Assembly (NCBI GenBank): GCA_020346185.1
Contig: CP070775.1
Location: 3,092,809 to 3,146,234 of the forward strand
Direction of reading: 5' to 3'
Origin: Betaproteobacteria bacterium
GTDB lineage: Bacteria > Pseudomonadota > Gammaproteobacteria > Burkholderiales > Eutrophovitaceae
DNA length: 53,426 bases
Of this stretch, positions 42,364-51,426 are shown one piece after another (positions within the stretch are counted from its first letter, which is position 1; every line of letters starts with the position of its first letter). Made by a program: the position numbers and the translations under genes. The notes beneath the pieces were generated by a model, which saw only the letters and a list, made by a program, of their open reading frames with translations, was not told where the DNA came from and ran no database searches.

Positions 42364-43980
42364 TTGAAACGATCCGACGAAACCGATCGCAAGGCCACTG
42401 TCGGCAAAAGAGCGGCGGAGTTTCTCGTCGACTCGAGTGATTTGCTCGACACGGTGAAACGAACCGTCGAGCAGCATTACCGCGTCGTGGCTGAACCGAA
42501 CTCCGATCACGCGATGCATTATCTCGACACTTTTGATTGGCGCCTTTACAGGTCGAGCTGGATACTTTACGCGACGCACAACAAGTCAGGCCAAAAACTC
42601 GTACTGGAGACTCGCGAGGGCGGCATGTTGCAAAGCATCGTGGTTGCGGAATTGCCTTTGTTCGCGCAGGATCTGCCCGCCGGTCGGCTCCATGAAGCAA
42701 TCGGAGACCTAATTGAGCCCCGCCGGTTGCTTGCGCACGCGCACATGAGAGTTGGCGAACAGACTCTGCGCGTCTTGAATGCCGATGAGAAAACCGTGGT
42801 CAGGTTGGTACTCCAGACGCGCGCCTTGCGTACATCTGCCAGGGAAAACACCGACACACTCCTGCCGGCCGTTGTACGGGTGGTTCCGGTCAAAGGCTAC
42901 GTTGAAGAGCATCACATGCTCTCGGCGTTTCTGGAGAACGAGTTTGGGCTATCGGCTGTCCCGCAGTGCGCGTTTGTTAGCGCCATGCAATCGGCCGGTT
43001 TGACCCCGGGCGGTTACAAATCCAAGGTGACCATTTCACTGCGACCGCAGATGCGCGCTGATGACGCAGTGCGCGCAATCCACCAATCGCTGCTGGACAT
43101 CATTCTTGCTAACGCGGACGGGGTTCGCCACAATCTCGATCCCGAATTTCTGCACGACTTCCGCGTAGCGATCCGCGCCACGCGTTCCGCGCTCAGACAG
43201 ATCAAAGGCGTGTTCCCCGACAACGAGGCCAAGCACTTCTCGAATGAGTTCAAGTGGCTGGGCGCGGCTACCGGTTCAGTACGCGATCTGGACGTCTTTC
43301 TGCTCAAGATGGAAGCATTCCGGGCAGAATTACCGACAGACATGCGCAACGATCTCGGGCCACTGGAAAAGTACCTCCATGTCCATCACGACAAGGAGCA
43401 TCACCACCTCGTAGACACGCTCGACTCCCGACGCTACCGAGCGCTGATGGATGACTGGTCTACGTTCCTCGGTAATCCTGCGCCGGTAGAAACCGGCACT
43501 TGCCACGGCGCGGCGCAACCGGTCGTCGAACTGGCGTCCGATCGGATCTGGCGCACCTACCGGCGGGTCTGGAGGCGAGCACGAAAGATCGACGAGGAAA
43601 CGCCAGCGGAAGCGCTGCATGCACTGCGCATCGAGTGCAAGAAACTGCGCTACCTGCTTGAATTTTTCAGCTCACTCTACCCGCGCGACGAGATGCGCGC
43701 ACTGATACAACCACTTAAGCAACTGCAGACTACCCTTGGCAATTTCAATGATCGAGAAGTCCAGCAGCTCAATCTGCGGCGCATTGCCAATGAGATGTAT
43801 CAAGAGCGCCTGGCATCAGCGGACAGCTTGCTGGCGATGGGTCGACTGATGGACCACTTGCAACAAGAACAGCTCGAAGAGCTTAAACGTATTCACACGC
43901 GGTTCGCTACCTTTTCGCAGCCGGATAACCGCGAACAATACCGCCGCACGTTCAAAAGATCCGTCGAGGAAGCACATTGA
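42364..43980 (+). CDS. CYTH-CHAD domain protein
   Basis: This 538-aa protein has two parts. Residues ~10-210 show a CYTH-like triphosphate-tunnel pattern (YRVVAEPNSDHAMHYLDTFDWRLYRSSWILYA, then KLVLETREGG). Residues ~228-535 are a CHAD domain with its helical repeats and conserved motif HDFRVAIRATRSALRQIKGVF (~264-284), plus a second HALRIECKKLRYLLEFF (~418-434). CHAD domains bind inorganic polyphosphate and localise to polyphosphate granules. The start is TTG 42364 without a good ribosome site; the true start may differ. The stop overlaps the ParA gene start. Together they suggest a polyphosphate-associated positioning unit. Confidence 0.84.
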   Translation: MKRSDETDRKATVGKRAAEFLVDSSDLLDTVKRTVEQHYRVVAEPNSDHAMHYLDTFDWRLYRSSWILYATHNKSGQKLVLETREGGMLQSIVVAELPLFAQDLPAGRLHEAIGDLIEPRRLLAHAHMRVGEQTLRVLNADEKTVVRLVLQTRALRTSARENTDTLLPAVVRVVPVKGYVEEHHMLSAFLENEFGLSAVPQCAFVSAMQSAGLTPGGYKSKVTISLRPQMRADDAVRAIHQSLLDIILANADGVRHNLDPEFLHDFRVAIRATRSALRQIKGVFPDNEAKHFSNEFKWLGAATGSVRDLDVFLLKMEAFRAELPTDMRNDLGPLEKYLHVHHDKEHHHLVDTLDSRRYRALMDDWSTFLGNPAPVETGTCHGAAQPVVELASDRIWRTYRRVWRRARKIDEETPAEALHALRIECKKLRYLLEFFSSLYPRDEMRALIQPLKQLQTTLGNFNDREVQQLNLRRIANEMYQERLASADSLLAMGRLMDHLQQEQLEELKRIHTRFATFSQPDNREQYRRTFKRSVEEAH

Positions 43981-44777
43981 GAGTCCTCGCCGCATACAAC
44001 ATCAAGGGCGGTACCGGCAAAACGGCCACCGCGGTCAACCTGGCATATCTGTCGGCCTATTACGGAGCGAGAACGCTCGTCTGGGACCTGGACCCCCAGG
44101 GCGCCGCGACGTTCTACTTCCGGATGCCGGAGCGACGCGGCGGCGGCAAGCGGCATATTCGCGGCAAGCAGGACCTCGACTCTCTGATCCGAGGCACCGA
44201 TTTCGAGATGCTCGATCTGCTGCGCGCCTCGTTTGCCTATCGTAATCTGGACCAGACTCTTGCCGAGACCAGGAAACCTCTCGAACGTTTCGCCAAGCTG
44301 ATACGGCCTCTTACTAAGGACTACGACTACCTGATTTTCGACTGCCCGCCAGGGATCAATCTGGTTTCGGAGAGCATATTCTTCGCCTCCGAGGCGCTGC
44401 TCGTACCGACCATCCCCACGACCTTGTCGGTACGTTGTCTCGATCTGCTTACCGAGCATCTTGAAAGGAACGGACCACAATCGCTACGCGTGCTTCCTTT
44501 CTTCTCCATGGTCGACTTGCGCAAGTCGCTGCACAAGACCATTTGCAATGCCGCACCGGGCAAAGGTGTGCGCTTTCTGAAGACACGCATCCCTTACGCC
44601 AGCGTGGTCGAGCAAATGGGCGTGCGCCGGGCACCGGTTTCCGTCTTCGCGGCCCGCAGCGCCGTCGATTACGCCTACCGCGCCCTCTGGGACGAGATCC
44701 AGATCGAACTCGATGCGCCGGCGGCGACGCGCGCAGGACAAGATTTACAGCGCCAGACTCAGGCGCCCGGATCGTAG
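43977..44777 (+). CDS. ParA/MinD-like ATPase
   Basis: This 266-aa ATPase begins at a TTG overlapping the CHAD gene stop (TTGA). The deviant Walker A KGGTGKTA is at residues ~10-17 (with the signature Lys10). LVWDLDPQGAATFYF is the ParA switch I region, and YLIFDCPPGINL is the Walker B-like segment. ParA-type ATPases bind nucleoid DNA in their dimeric ATP form and position cargoes. No ParB or parS site was found here. Being translationally coupled to a CYTH-CHAD protein, its likely cargo is a polyphosphate body; this is inference. Confidence 0.86.
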   Translation: MRVLAAYNIKGGTGKTATAVNLAYLSAYYGARTLVWDLDPQGAATFYFRMPERRGGGKRHIRGKQDLDSLIRGTDFEMLDLLRASFAYRNLDQTLAETRKPLERFAKLIRPLTKDYDYLIFDCPPGINLVSESIFFASEALLVPTIPTTLSVRCLDLLTEHLERNGPQSLRVLPFFSMVDLRKSLHKTICNAAPGKGVRFLKTRIPYASVVEQMGVRRAPVSVFAARSAVDYAYRALWDEIQIELDAPAATRAGQDLQRQTQAPGS

Positions 44778-45147
44778 AGCGCAGGCTTGAAAAGCCTTAA
44801 TGGCCCGCCCCTCGATCACGTCAAACAAACGTAGGGTCAGGTCTTTAGTTTATAGTCGCCACCTTGTTTCATCTCTCAACTGCTCCAGATTGGACCACCG
44901 CAACGAATTCATACGAAGTGTGACACCGCAACATGCGGCCTAACCACAACAACTAGTGGTGGAATGGGCACATATAAGTACGCATACATGCTGCAAGAAA
45001 CATTGCGTGCTTACAGGGCCATTATCGAAACCGAAATGATGCGTCCAAGGGCTGAAAAAGCCGCTTTTCGGAACGACAATCAATAGTTGCCAGAGACTTA
45101 CCGTGGCCTGACCAAATCGTTGCCAGCTCATCACGCGCCACTCGAAG
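44778..45147. other. Intergenic, no gene seen
   Basis: A small AGGCTT-GAA-AAGCCT hairpin lies just after the ParA stop (44787-44801), without a T-run. The segment AGGGTCAGGTCTTTAGTTT near 44832 resembles sequences often seen at mobile-element margins, but no inverted partner or transposase was found. The rest shows no gene. Confidence 0.4.
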
Positions 45148-45777
45148 TCAACGATACAAGCTAACGCGTAAAACCAGCAGTTCTGCCGTAAAATTGCGCC
45201 CGATCGCGACAAGCCCCATGCGGGTGAGATTTTTCGTATCCAGCGAAGGCTCGAGACGGTGCGGCACGAACGCCTCGAATGGCAGATCAACCGTTTCCCA
45301 CGCCGGGCCGGCGTAAAAATGCACCCGGTAAGATTGCCACGGCCGTACCGCATCGGGCGTTCGCAGGTGCAGCGAATACTGCTGTGAGTTGCCGCGCACC
45401 ACCAGACGGATGCCGGTGTAAGCGGACGCGTCGATACGTTGTCCGGGCAACGCCAGGTCGATCGCCGCCTGAATAAATCCGCCATCGTTGTCGAGGCGCA
45501 CGACACCGCTCAGGCGCAGGCAGGACTTGCCTTCCGCCCGATCGTACTCAAGCGAGGCCTGCGAAACGCCGCCCATCACCCGATCGCTGACGGCCCGCCA
45601 TTGCGTACCCAGCTTTGATACGAAATCTTCTCGTGAAAAGTCGTCAATCAGCATCGTGTTGGTTTCCGCCCGCGCACCGATCGCCGTCGCCATCAGAAGC
45701 GCGGCCAGTAACCGTTTCAAAAACAGCGCTGCAACACCAAGCGACGAAGCATCGGGTTGCACGAAACTACGTCTCAT
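45148..45777 (-). CDS. CIA30-family exported protein
   Basis: The product is a 209-aa precursor. Start 45777 (MRRSFVQPD) follows a GGTAAAAG site. The signal sequence (LGVAALFLKRLLAALLMATAIGARA) precedes mature ETNTMLIDDFS. The CIA30/complex I intermediate-associated protein 30 signature WRAVSDRVMGGVSQASLEYD is clear (mature N-terminal third), followed by the beta-sandwich block GIRLVVRGNSQQYSLHLRTPD. In mitochondria CIA30 aids complex I assembly; bacterial members are exported and of unknown role, probably carbohydrate-binding-like. A longer open frame to 45918 has no site and is rejected. Confidence 0.82.
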   Translation of the reverse strand: MRRSFVQPDASSLGVAALFLKRLLAALLMATAIGARAETNTMLIDDFSREDFVSKLGTQWRAVSDRVMGGVSQASLEYDRAEGKSCLRLSGVVRLDNDGGFIQAAIDLALPGQRIDASAYTGIRLVVRGNSQQYSLHLRTPDAVRPWQSYRVHFYAGPAWETVDLPFEAFVPHRLEPSLDTKNLTRMGLVAIGRNFTAELLVLRVSLYR

Positions 45778-45936
45778 TCTTTTACCACGCTCGAGCTCGC
45801 GCAGAGGATGCGCGGCGCAGCCTCGACGCTGCTGTCGCACATGCAAACACACTAGCCAGCTCAACGCCGACGAGCAACACGTCGGCGCAACGACGCTGGC
45901 CGCCGCGCTAGCCGGCAACCGGAACCCGGCAGACAG

Positions 45937-46785
45937 TCAATAGTTGTAAAAGCCTTTCCGCGTCTTGCGGCCGAGATAGCCAGCCTCGACCATCTCCACC
46001 AGCAAGGGCGCGGGACGGTACTTCGGGTCCTTGAACCCCTCGAACAGGACCTGCATCACAGCCAACTGAACGTCGAGGCCGATCAGATCGCACAACGCCA
46101 GCGGCCCGATCGGGTGGTTGCAGCCCAGCCGCATCGCGTCGTCGATCTCCTGCGCGGTCGCCAAACCCTCGCCTAGCGCGAAGATCGCTTCATTGATCAT
46201 CGGGCACAACATGCGATTGACGACGAACCCGGGCGAATTGCGCACTTGAACCGGGCTCTTGCCCACCGCCTTGGCAATCGCCTCGACCGACTCATAGGTT
46301 TCATCCGAAGTCTGCAACCCCCGGATCAGTTCGACTAACTGCATTACCGGTACCGGGTTGAAGAAGTGCATGCCGACGACCCGCTCCGCACGCTTCGTCG
46401 CCGCCGCCAGCTTGGTAATCGAGATCGATGAGGTATTGGATGCGATGATGGCATCGGCTTTCGCGGCCGCGTCGAGCTTGCCGAAAAGCTCCAGCTTCAG
46501 CGCCAGATTCTCGGTGGCGGCCTCCAGGATCAGATCACTGCTGCCGATTGCACCCAGATCGGTCGAAGTCGTAATGCGCCCCAAGGCAGCGTTCTTGTTG
46601 TCCTCGGACATCTTCTCCTTCTTGACCAGTCGCTCCAGGCTCCCCGTGATGGTTTGCATGGCACGGTCAAGTTGCGATTGGGTGACATCGGTAAGCGTGA
46701 CGGAAAGGCCTGCCACCGCACTCACTTGTGCAATGCCATTTCCCATGGTGCCCGCGCCGACGACGCCAATGGATCCAATCTGCAT
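45937..46785 (-). CDS. 3-hydroxybutyryl-CoA/3-hydroxyacyl-CoA dehydrogenase
   Basis: This 282-aa enzyme has the NAD motif [20 protein letters not shown] (~residues 8-27) and the catalytic His-Glu block [18 protein letters not shown] preceded by MHFF (His ~142). Family signatures at the C-terminus are [47 protein letters not shown] and [11 protein letters not shown]. It oxidises 3-hydroxyacyl-CoA to 3-ketoacyl-CoA; the short-chain, Hbd/PaaH-like length and motifs fit. It acts in the cytoplasm as part of fatty-acid or polyhydroxybutyrate metabolism. GGGAGGATG precedes the ATG. It is alone. Confidence 0.9.
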   Translation of the reverse strand: MQIGSIGVVGAGTMGNGIAQVSAVAGLSVTLTDVTQSQLDRAMQTITGSLERLVKKEKMSEDNKNAALGRITTSTDLGAIGSSDLILEAATENLALKLELFGKLDAAAKADAIIASNTSSISITKLAAATKRAERVVGMHFFNPVPVMQLVELIRGLQTSDETYESVEAIAKAVGKSPVQVRNSPGFVVNRMLCPMINEAIFALGEGLATAQEIDDAMRLGCNHPIGPLALCDLIGLDVQLAVMQVLFEGFKDPKYRPAPLLVEMVEAGYLGRKTRKGFYNY

Positions 46786-47107
46786 TTCATCCTCCCTCGA
46801 AAGAATATTGAAAAACAGTGGATTTTAACCGGCACAAACAATGACGAGAGTATTATGAACCGACAGAGGCAGCGCCTGCGTCTCCGCCAAACACGACTGC
46901 CCTCTTTACCGCGACTTCCGTCTGCACCCTTTACTGTTTCGCAGGCCTCTCGTGTCTTGCTCGTCACTTCGCCGATACCGTAGACAGCGAGTGGTTTGCC
47001 GCCGGCTGGTAACGTTTCAATTCGTCGGGTTATAGTAGTTTGATCCTGACTTGCCGACCTAGCACCCACCACCTTCACTGCGTGCGCCGAGTGAAAGACC
47101 TTAAGGG
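46786..47107. other. Intergenic, no gene seen
   Basis: This 322-bp gap lies between the reverse dehydrogenase gene and the ceramidase pseudogene. No gene, repeat or RNA was recognised. Confidence 0.35.
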
Positions 47108-47927
47108 GTGACCAGTGGAACAATCCATGAAGCACAATCGTTCGCTGAGGGTGAGTTCGTGGCGAGTCGCAGCCGTGTTCCTGCCAGGTCGTCTGGTCGG
47201 GTTCCATTCATCCTGGGAACCGGTCCGCTTCCACAGCTGCTGAGCTATCACCAATTCGCTGATTCCCGCCTCCTGCTCGGCATTCCGCATGGCGGGGATG
47301 TCTTGACGAACCTCGCTTTCATCATTGTTGGCGCCCGGGGCCCGTGGTTCCTGCCACAACCAAATCAAAAGACCCGTACCTTCTTGGATGAGCGCGAGCG
47401 AGTGCTGTTCCAGTGGTTCTTTGCCGGCGTGCTCCTCACTGGGTTCGTCTCGGGGTGGTATCACCTTGCGCCAGACAATGACAGCCTCCTCTGGGACCAG
47501 ATTCCCATGGCAATCGGTTTCATGAGTGTCGTCGCCATCATGCTCGCGGAACGCGTGAAAACGTCCCTCGGCTTTACCCTGCTGGTCCCGCTGGTAGTCA
47601 TTGCGGTTGCAACAGTTTTCTGGCGGATCTAGACGAAGCATGCCGGGAACCGAGATCTACGTCCCTACCTGTTTGTTCAGTTCTACACGATGATCACAAT
47701 CGTCTTGATGTTGCTTTTGCTGCCCACGCCCTACGAGAACAGCCATTACTATTGGGGACTGTTTGTTTTCTATGCAGCGGCCAAGGTTGTAGAGTTCCTC
47801 GACCACGAGATATTGCAACTGACACCGGGGTGTGGCGAGCGGTCACAATCTCAAGCAGCTGTTCGCGGCGGGCGGGGCCGCATGCATCCTGCGAATGCTC
47901 TGGCTGCGGTGCCTTCGATTGACCTAA
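47108..47927 (+). pseudogene. Ceramidase-domain (CREST) membrane protein, disrupted
   Basis: The frame encodes a bacterial ceramidase/CREST-type membrane protein: YHQFADSRLLLGIPHGGDVLTNLAFIIVG, GFVSGWYHLAPDNDSLLWDQIPMAIGFMSV and, after an in-frame TAG at 47630-47632, RDLRPYLFVQFYTMITIVL with YYWGLFVFYAAAKVVEFLDHEIL. Close to 47824-47831 a one-base shift is needed to reach the last conserved helix SGHNLKQLFAAGGAACILRMLW, which ends at TAA 47925-47927. The metal-ligand residues (His in SGWYHLAP, His in SGHNLKQ) survive. The N-terminus may need a third frame correction (a MKHNRSLR start at 47127 lies in another frame). So the gene carries at least two disrupting changes. A sequencing error cannot be excluded. 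Confidence 0.82.
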
Positions 47928-48090
47928 TAACATGCAGTGCCGCGCTGCGGTACAGTGGGACCACCGAAAAGCAAGCATAGCGTTTTGGTGAGCCGAGCCC
48001 GGCGCGTGACGCAAAGATGCACGTGCTACTCCCCCGTTGTGTGGTTTTTGCGGTGGCCGCACCGAAAACAGACTGAATAGAGGAAACAAA

Positions 48091-48525
48091 ATGGCGAAAA
48101 TCGAGAGAACGATTGCGATCAATGCCCCGGTGGAGCAGGTATTTACTTACATCGCCGAGCCGAACTCGATGCTGGAATATCTGCCGGAAATGATGGAGGT
48201 AAGGGAAGTGAACCTCACCGAACAAGGTGTTGGGTCCCGCTATCGGTGGACCTACAAGTTAGCCGGCATACGCTTTGAGGGTGAAAGCGTCGTTACTGAG
48301 TTCGTTCCCAACCGGCGCAGAGTATCCGAAACCAAACGGGGCATCGTCAGCACCTGGACCTGGGACCTCGAACCGAGTGAAAGCGGAACGAAGCTTACCC
48401 TAATCGTGAAATACGCAATCCCCGTCCCTGCGCTCGGCAAGCTGGGCGAAGCGTTCATGCTTAGGAAGCAAGAGGCGATGGCAGATGTGGTCATGACAAG
48501 AATCAAGGCGAGAATGGAAAGCTGA
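48091..48525 (+). CDS. SRPBCC-family (polyketide cyclase/START-like) protein
   Basis: This 144-aa protein has the SRPBCC/polyketide-cyclase opening KIERTIAINAPVEQVFTYIAEPNSMLEYLPEM and the later block GVGSRYRWTYKLAGIRFEGESVVTEFVPNRRRVSETK. The fold forms a hydrophobic cavity for lipid-like ligands. The ATG at 48091 follows AGAGGAA; an upstream in-frame start (48037) has no site. Cytoplasmic by prediction. It is not in an evident operon, and the ligand is unknown. Confidence 0.8.
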   Translation: MAKIERTIAINAPVEQVFTYIAEPNSMLEYLPEMMEVREVNLTEQGVGSRYRWTYKLAGIRFEGESVVTEFVPNRRRVSETKRGIVSTWTWDLEPSESGTKLTLIVKYAIPVPALGKLGEAFMLRKQEAMADVVMTRIKARMES

Positions 48526-48709
48526 GTTCCGTACGCCAGCTCGAGTCATACCGGCGATAAAAATAACCGACGGGTCGTTGCGCTTATCGCTCATTTCAGA
48601 AATTCCGATGCGGGTTCCAGTACGCAGTCTGTCCATCTGCAAAATCCCCGCTCGATAGCGCCAGCGGCGATCGACTACCGAACCCGTGCACTATTCAAAC
48701 GTCCACCTT

Positions 48710-50005
48710 TTAAACAAGCACGACTTCTCGGGGCCAGGGATGATTCCGGCAGTGCTGCCACAGGTTGTCGATGTGGCTCAGCGAGAAAAGGCTTTGAACG
48801 CGATGGACCCAGATGGCCCCGGTTTCGGTAATGGTCCAGCCCGCTGCGTCGCTTCTTGCCAAACCCGCAGCACGCAGGCCGGTCAACAGCAATCCGAAAT
48901 CGCGCTTAAGACTGCGGCCAAACAGCGCCTGATAGCGGCTGGCCTCGATATGCGTGCCGTAAATTGCCCAATATAGCCAGTGAGCCCGCCGCAGCCGCTC
49001 CCCCGCTTGCATAACTAATGCCGGGTGCACAACCATGCTGCCGGCATACTCAGGAACTGAAAACGTATTGAACCAGAACACGCCGCCGACCTTCGATCCC
49101 GCCCCTGCCCCAAATCCGACGTAGTCCTCGTGAGTCACAGTGGAATAGGGCGAAAGACCAGTTCGTGTAAAACTCCATACTGACGTGCGCTGCAAGCCGG
49201 CCGCACGGCAAACCCGCGACACCGCCTTCAACGCACGCAGCCGCTCGCGCTCCCCTGAGTCTTGCACCCGGCCATTGCGTCCAAACGAACTGTGAGCGAA
49301 GTGAAACAGGGGATAGGCCGAGACTTGGTCGGCACCGAGCGCGAGGCAGCGTTCGGCGTCCGTTGCCGAGTCTTCTGCGCGTTGTCCCGGCATCCCGATA
49401 ATCAAGTTCACGTCCACGCAGCTGAAGGCAACGGAACGCGCGGCCCGAATGGCCTCGAGGGCACTCTGCGGATCATATCGACGCGCGAGCTTTCGTAACA
49501 AGTCATCTCGCAAGCTCTCGACGCCGAGACTGATTCTATTCACCCCCGCTTCGCGAAGACGCGCGAGCAATGCGGACGATGCGTCGGCCGGGTGTACCTC
49601 AACCCCAATCTCAGCTGCGAAGGCCAACTTCGAGCGCACCATCGTCACGACCTGTTCGATCAGTTTCGGTGTTTGACTTGGTGTACCACCGCCGAAATAC
49701 AGAGTCCTGATCGTTGGCACACCGGGACGCCTTAAATATCCGGCCACTTCCCGCTCCAGCGCCCTTCCGTATGCGTTCACAAGATCGCTGCGCATCAGTA
49801 CGCGGTTATACGGGCAGTGAGGACATAATTGTTTGCAAAACGGTAAGTGGACATACAGATTAGAACTGACCCCGTGCGGAAAGTCCGTCTGCGCAGACGG
49901 TGCCCGAAACACCAGCGGCCAAGCGTTCGGCCCGGCCAGCCAGCGAGATATACCGCCACGGACCCAACGCGCAAGCTTACCGTGCCTGAGTCTGAGGTAA
50001 TCCAT
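48710..50005 (-). CDS. HemW/HutW-like radical SAM protein
   Basis: This 431-aa protein carries the radical SAM cluster motif HLPFCKQLCPHCPY (Cys57, Cys61, Cys64), with the HemN-type spacing CxxxCxxC. It also has LYFGGGTPSQTPKLIEQVV, VEVHPADASSALLARLREAGVNRISLGVESL and YSTVTHEDYVGFGAGAGSKV, typical of the coproporphyrinogen III oxidase-like HemW/HutW group. The N-terminus differs from HemW by about 55 extra residues before the cluster. The start is ATG 50005 (GTG 50020 also possible). It is 20 bases downstream of another radical SAM gene and probably co-transcribed with it. HemW is a heme chaperone; other relatives alter heme or tetrapyrroles, so a tetrapyrrole role is plausible but not shown. 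Confidence 0.85.
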   Translation of the reverse strand: MDYLRLRHGKLARWVRGGISRWLAGPNAWPLVFRAPSAQTDFPHGVSSNLYVHLPFCKQLCPHCPYNRVLMRSDLVNAYGRALEREVAGYLRRPGVPTIRTLYFGGGTPSQTPKLIEQVVTMVRSKLAFAAEIGVEVHPADASSALLARLREAGVNRISLGVESLRDDLLRKLARRYDPQSALEAIRAARSVAFSCVDVNLIIGMPGQRAEDSATDAERCLALGADQVSAYPLFHFAHSSFGRNGRVQDSGERERLRALKAVSRVCRAAGLQRTSVWSFTRTGLSPYSTVTHEDYVGFGAGAGSKVGGVFWFNTFSVPEYAGSMVVHPALVMQAGERLRRAHWLYWAIYGTHIEASRYQALFGRSLKRDFGLLLTGLRAAGLARSDAAGWTITETGAIWVHRVQSLFSLSHIDNLWQHCRNHPWPREVVLV

Positions 50006-50024
50006 GTACAGGTCCGCCACGCCT

Positions 50025-50999
50025 TTACCAAGCGTGCAAGATCGACCGGATCGGGCCTGGCCGGAAATTCCGTGCCAGCATGATCTCGGCGCAACTGGAA
50101 TAGCCGCACTGACGGCACACTTCGGGCTGGCCGATGGCACGGCAGCACTGATAGTCCTCGCCGCGATCCACCACCTTGTAAAGTTTCGTGGGATGCGCAT
50201 AGTCGCCGGTTCGCATCGCCTGCAAGCCCGCTCGCGAATTCATCACCGGCAAAGCTGCCCGTTTGCACGACGCGATGGTGTCGATGGCGCCGGACTTCTG
50301 CTGTGCAGACAGGCACAGTTCGTCGACGCCGTAATACGGGGTATGGAAGTAGAACATCACGCGCCGTCCGGGAAGACGGGTCTGTACAACCCGTAGGAAT
50401 GGCTCGATTACGCCGCAGTTGACCGTATTGACGGTAAACACGATGCCGCAGCGCCCGCCAAAAGCAGCGGCATTGGCGATGACTGAATCCGCGCTGACAC
50501 CGCGCAAAGCACGATTGATCTCATCCGTCCCGTCAACGCTCACCCACGTGAAATCGGCCGGCGCGTTGATCGGTCGCGTGCCGTTGGTGTAAACGTGCAC
50601 GCTCAGATAGCCAATCTGGCGTGCCAGCACGATCAGCTCGGGCAAACGCCTCCGTCGATCGCGCCACAGATAAGGCTCACCACCCTCGAAATAAACCACC
50701 CGCGCACCGCGCCGCCAGTTCGATTTGAGGTGTCTGCGCACCTCATCGTAGCTCATCATCTCGCGCCGGTCGTTAGCGACTCGACAATGCCGGCACGAAA
50801 GGTTGCAAATATCGGTAATCGACAAACCCAGTATGTAGGGACGTTCCCGGCGAAGAATTGCGAAGTCGACACCGAGTCGAAGGAATTTGATCGCTTTCAC
50901 GGCAGCATCCCGTAGTCTCGGCACAACTCGCACCCCACCCGCGTCACGCCGCGCCGCGCCTACACTCGCGTTCACAAGCCGCGAATACACCGAACCCAT
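50025..50999 (-). CDS. Radical SAM protein with C-terminal Cys-rich motif
   Basis: This 324-aa radical SAM enzyme contains LSITDICNLSCRHCRV (three-Cys cluster motif) near residue 60-75, the GGEP motif in VVYFEGGEPYLW (~105-116) and the beta-strand block FTWVSVDGTDEI. A C-terminal set of cysteines (CCRAIGQPEVCRQCGYSSC) may bind a second cluster in SPASM/twitch fashion. ATG 50999 is chosen because GAAGGTAAGGGG precedes it; starts up to 51044 lack a site. It is the first gene of a two-gene reverse operon with a HemW-like protein, with an FNR-type box upstream. No short precursor peptide gene was found nearby. The substrate is unknown. Confidence 0.82.
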   Translation of the reverse strand: MGSVYSRLVNASVGAARRDAGGVRVVPRLRDAAVKAIKFLRLGVDFAILRRERPYILGLSITDICNLSCRHCRVANDRREMMSYDEVRRHLKSNWRRGARVVYFEGGEPYLWRDRRRRLPELIVLARQIGYLSVHVYTNGTRPINAPADFTWVSVDGTDEINRALRGVSADSVIANAAAFGGRCGIVFTVNTVNCGVIEPFLRVVQTRLPGRRVMFYFHTPYYGVDELCLSAQQKSGAIDTIASCKRAALPVMNSRAGLQAMRTGDYAHPTKLYKVVDRGEDYQCCRAIGQPEVCRQCGYSSCAEIMLARNFRPGPIRSILHAW

Positions 51000-51044
51000 C
51001 CCCTTACCTTCACATACCTGAGGAGAAAACCGTTTCATCATCAC

Positions 51045-51426
51045 AATGAAGCAAACTTGTCTCGTAAACCCGCTGCCACTTTCTTGCTAGCCTAGGTGAT
51101 AGCGAACCCGGCACATTGACCTCGGTCAAGCTATTGCCCGACAAGGATTGCGATTCGGGCGCCGTTCTGCTCTGGAGAAAATGCTCCACCCCTGACTGCG
51201 CGTTTTAAGACGACCGTTACACGAAACGTGCCAACACACCCGTACGACGCAATGCTAAAGATGCGCCGGTCAGCAGCGCTAACGATCTCTTTCCGGCCAG
51301 GTATTTTCCAAGTATCAACCCACTGTGTCGTCGGACCTAGTTTGAGGTAATCTCGCTACCCGTCACCCGATTCACGGACAATACCGGCATCGCCATCAGC
51401 GGCAAGACTGCAAGGGACCACTGAAA
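51045..51426. other. Divergent region between radical SAM operon and racemase-like gene
   Basis: This 382-bp gap carries the FNR-type box (51116-51129) and the start of the radical SAM mRNA leader. No small peptide gene with a ribosome site was found on either strand. The promoter of the forward gene was not identified. Confidence 0.5.
51116..51129. promoter_or_regulatory. FNR/Anr/Dnr-type binding site
   Basis: TTGACCTCGGTCAA is a perfect match to the TTGAY-N4-RTCAA consensus of FNR-family oxygen/NO regulators. Reading toward the radical SAM operon (reverse strand), the hexamer TAGGCT at 51094-51089 lies 31 bases from the site centre, which is the class II spacing (site at -41.5, -10 at about -10). 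This supports anaerobic or NO-responsive activation of the operon. The forward mandelate racemase-like gene starts about 300 bases away, so a role there is less likely. Confidence 0.75.

Noticed and set aside
44820..44860. Margin of a mobile element (AGGGTCAGGTCTTTAG)
   Set aside because: No inverted partner, target duplication or transposase nearby.
14920..47632. Recoding of TAG as a sense codon, suggested by two in-frame ambers within conserved proteins (14920-14922, 47630-47632)
   Set aside because: TAG is used as an ordinary stop at the ends of intact genes here (14606-14608, 17366-17368, 23278-23280). Both affected genes also carry other damage, so nonsense mutation is simpler.
50025..51426. 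Ribosomal peptide (RiPP) cluster around the radical SAM pair
   Set aside because: No short precursor gene with a ribosome site was found beside the operon, and no protease or exporter is adjacent.
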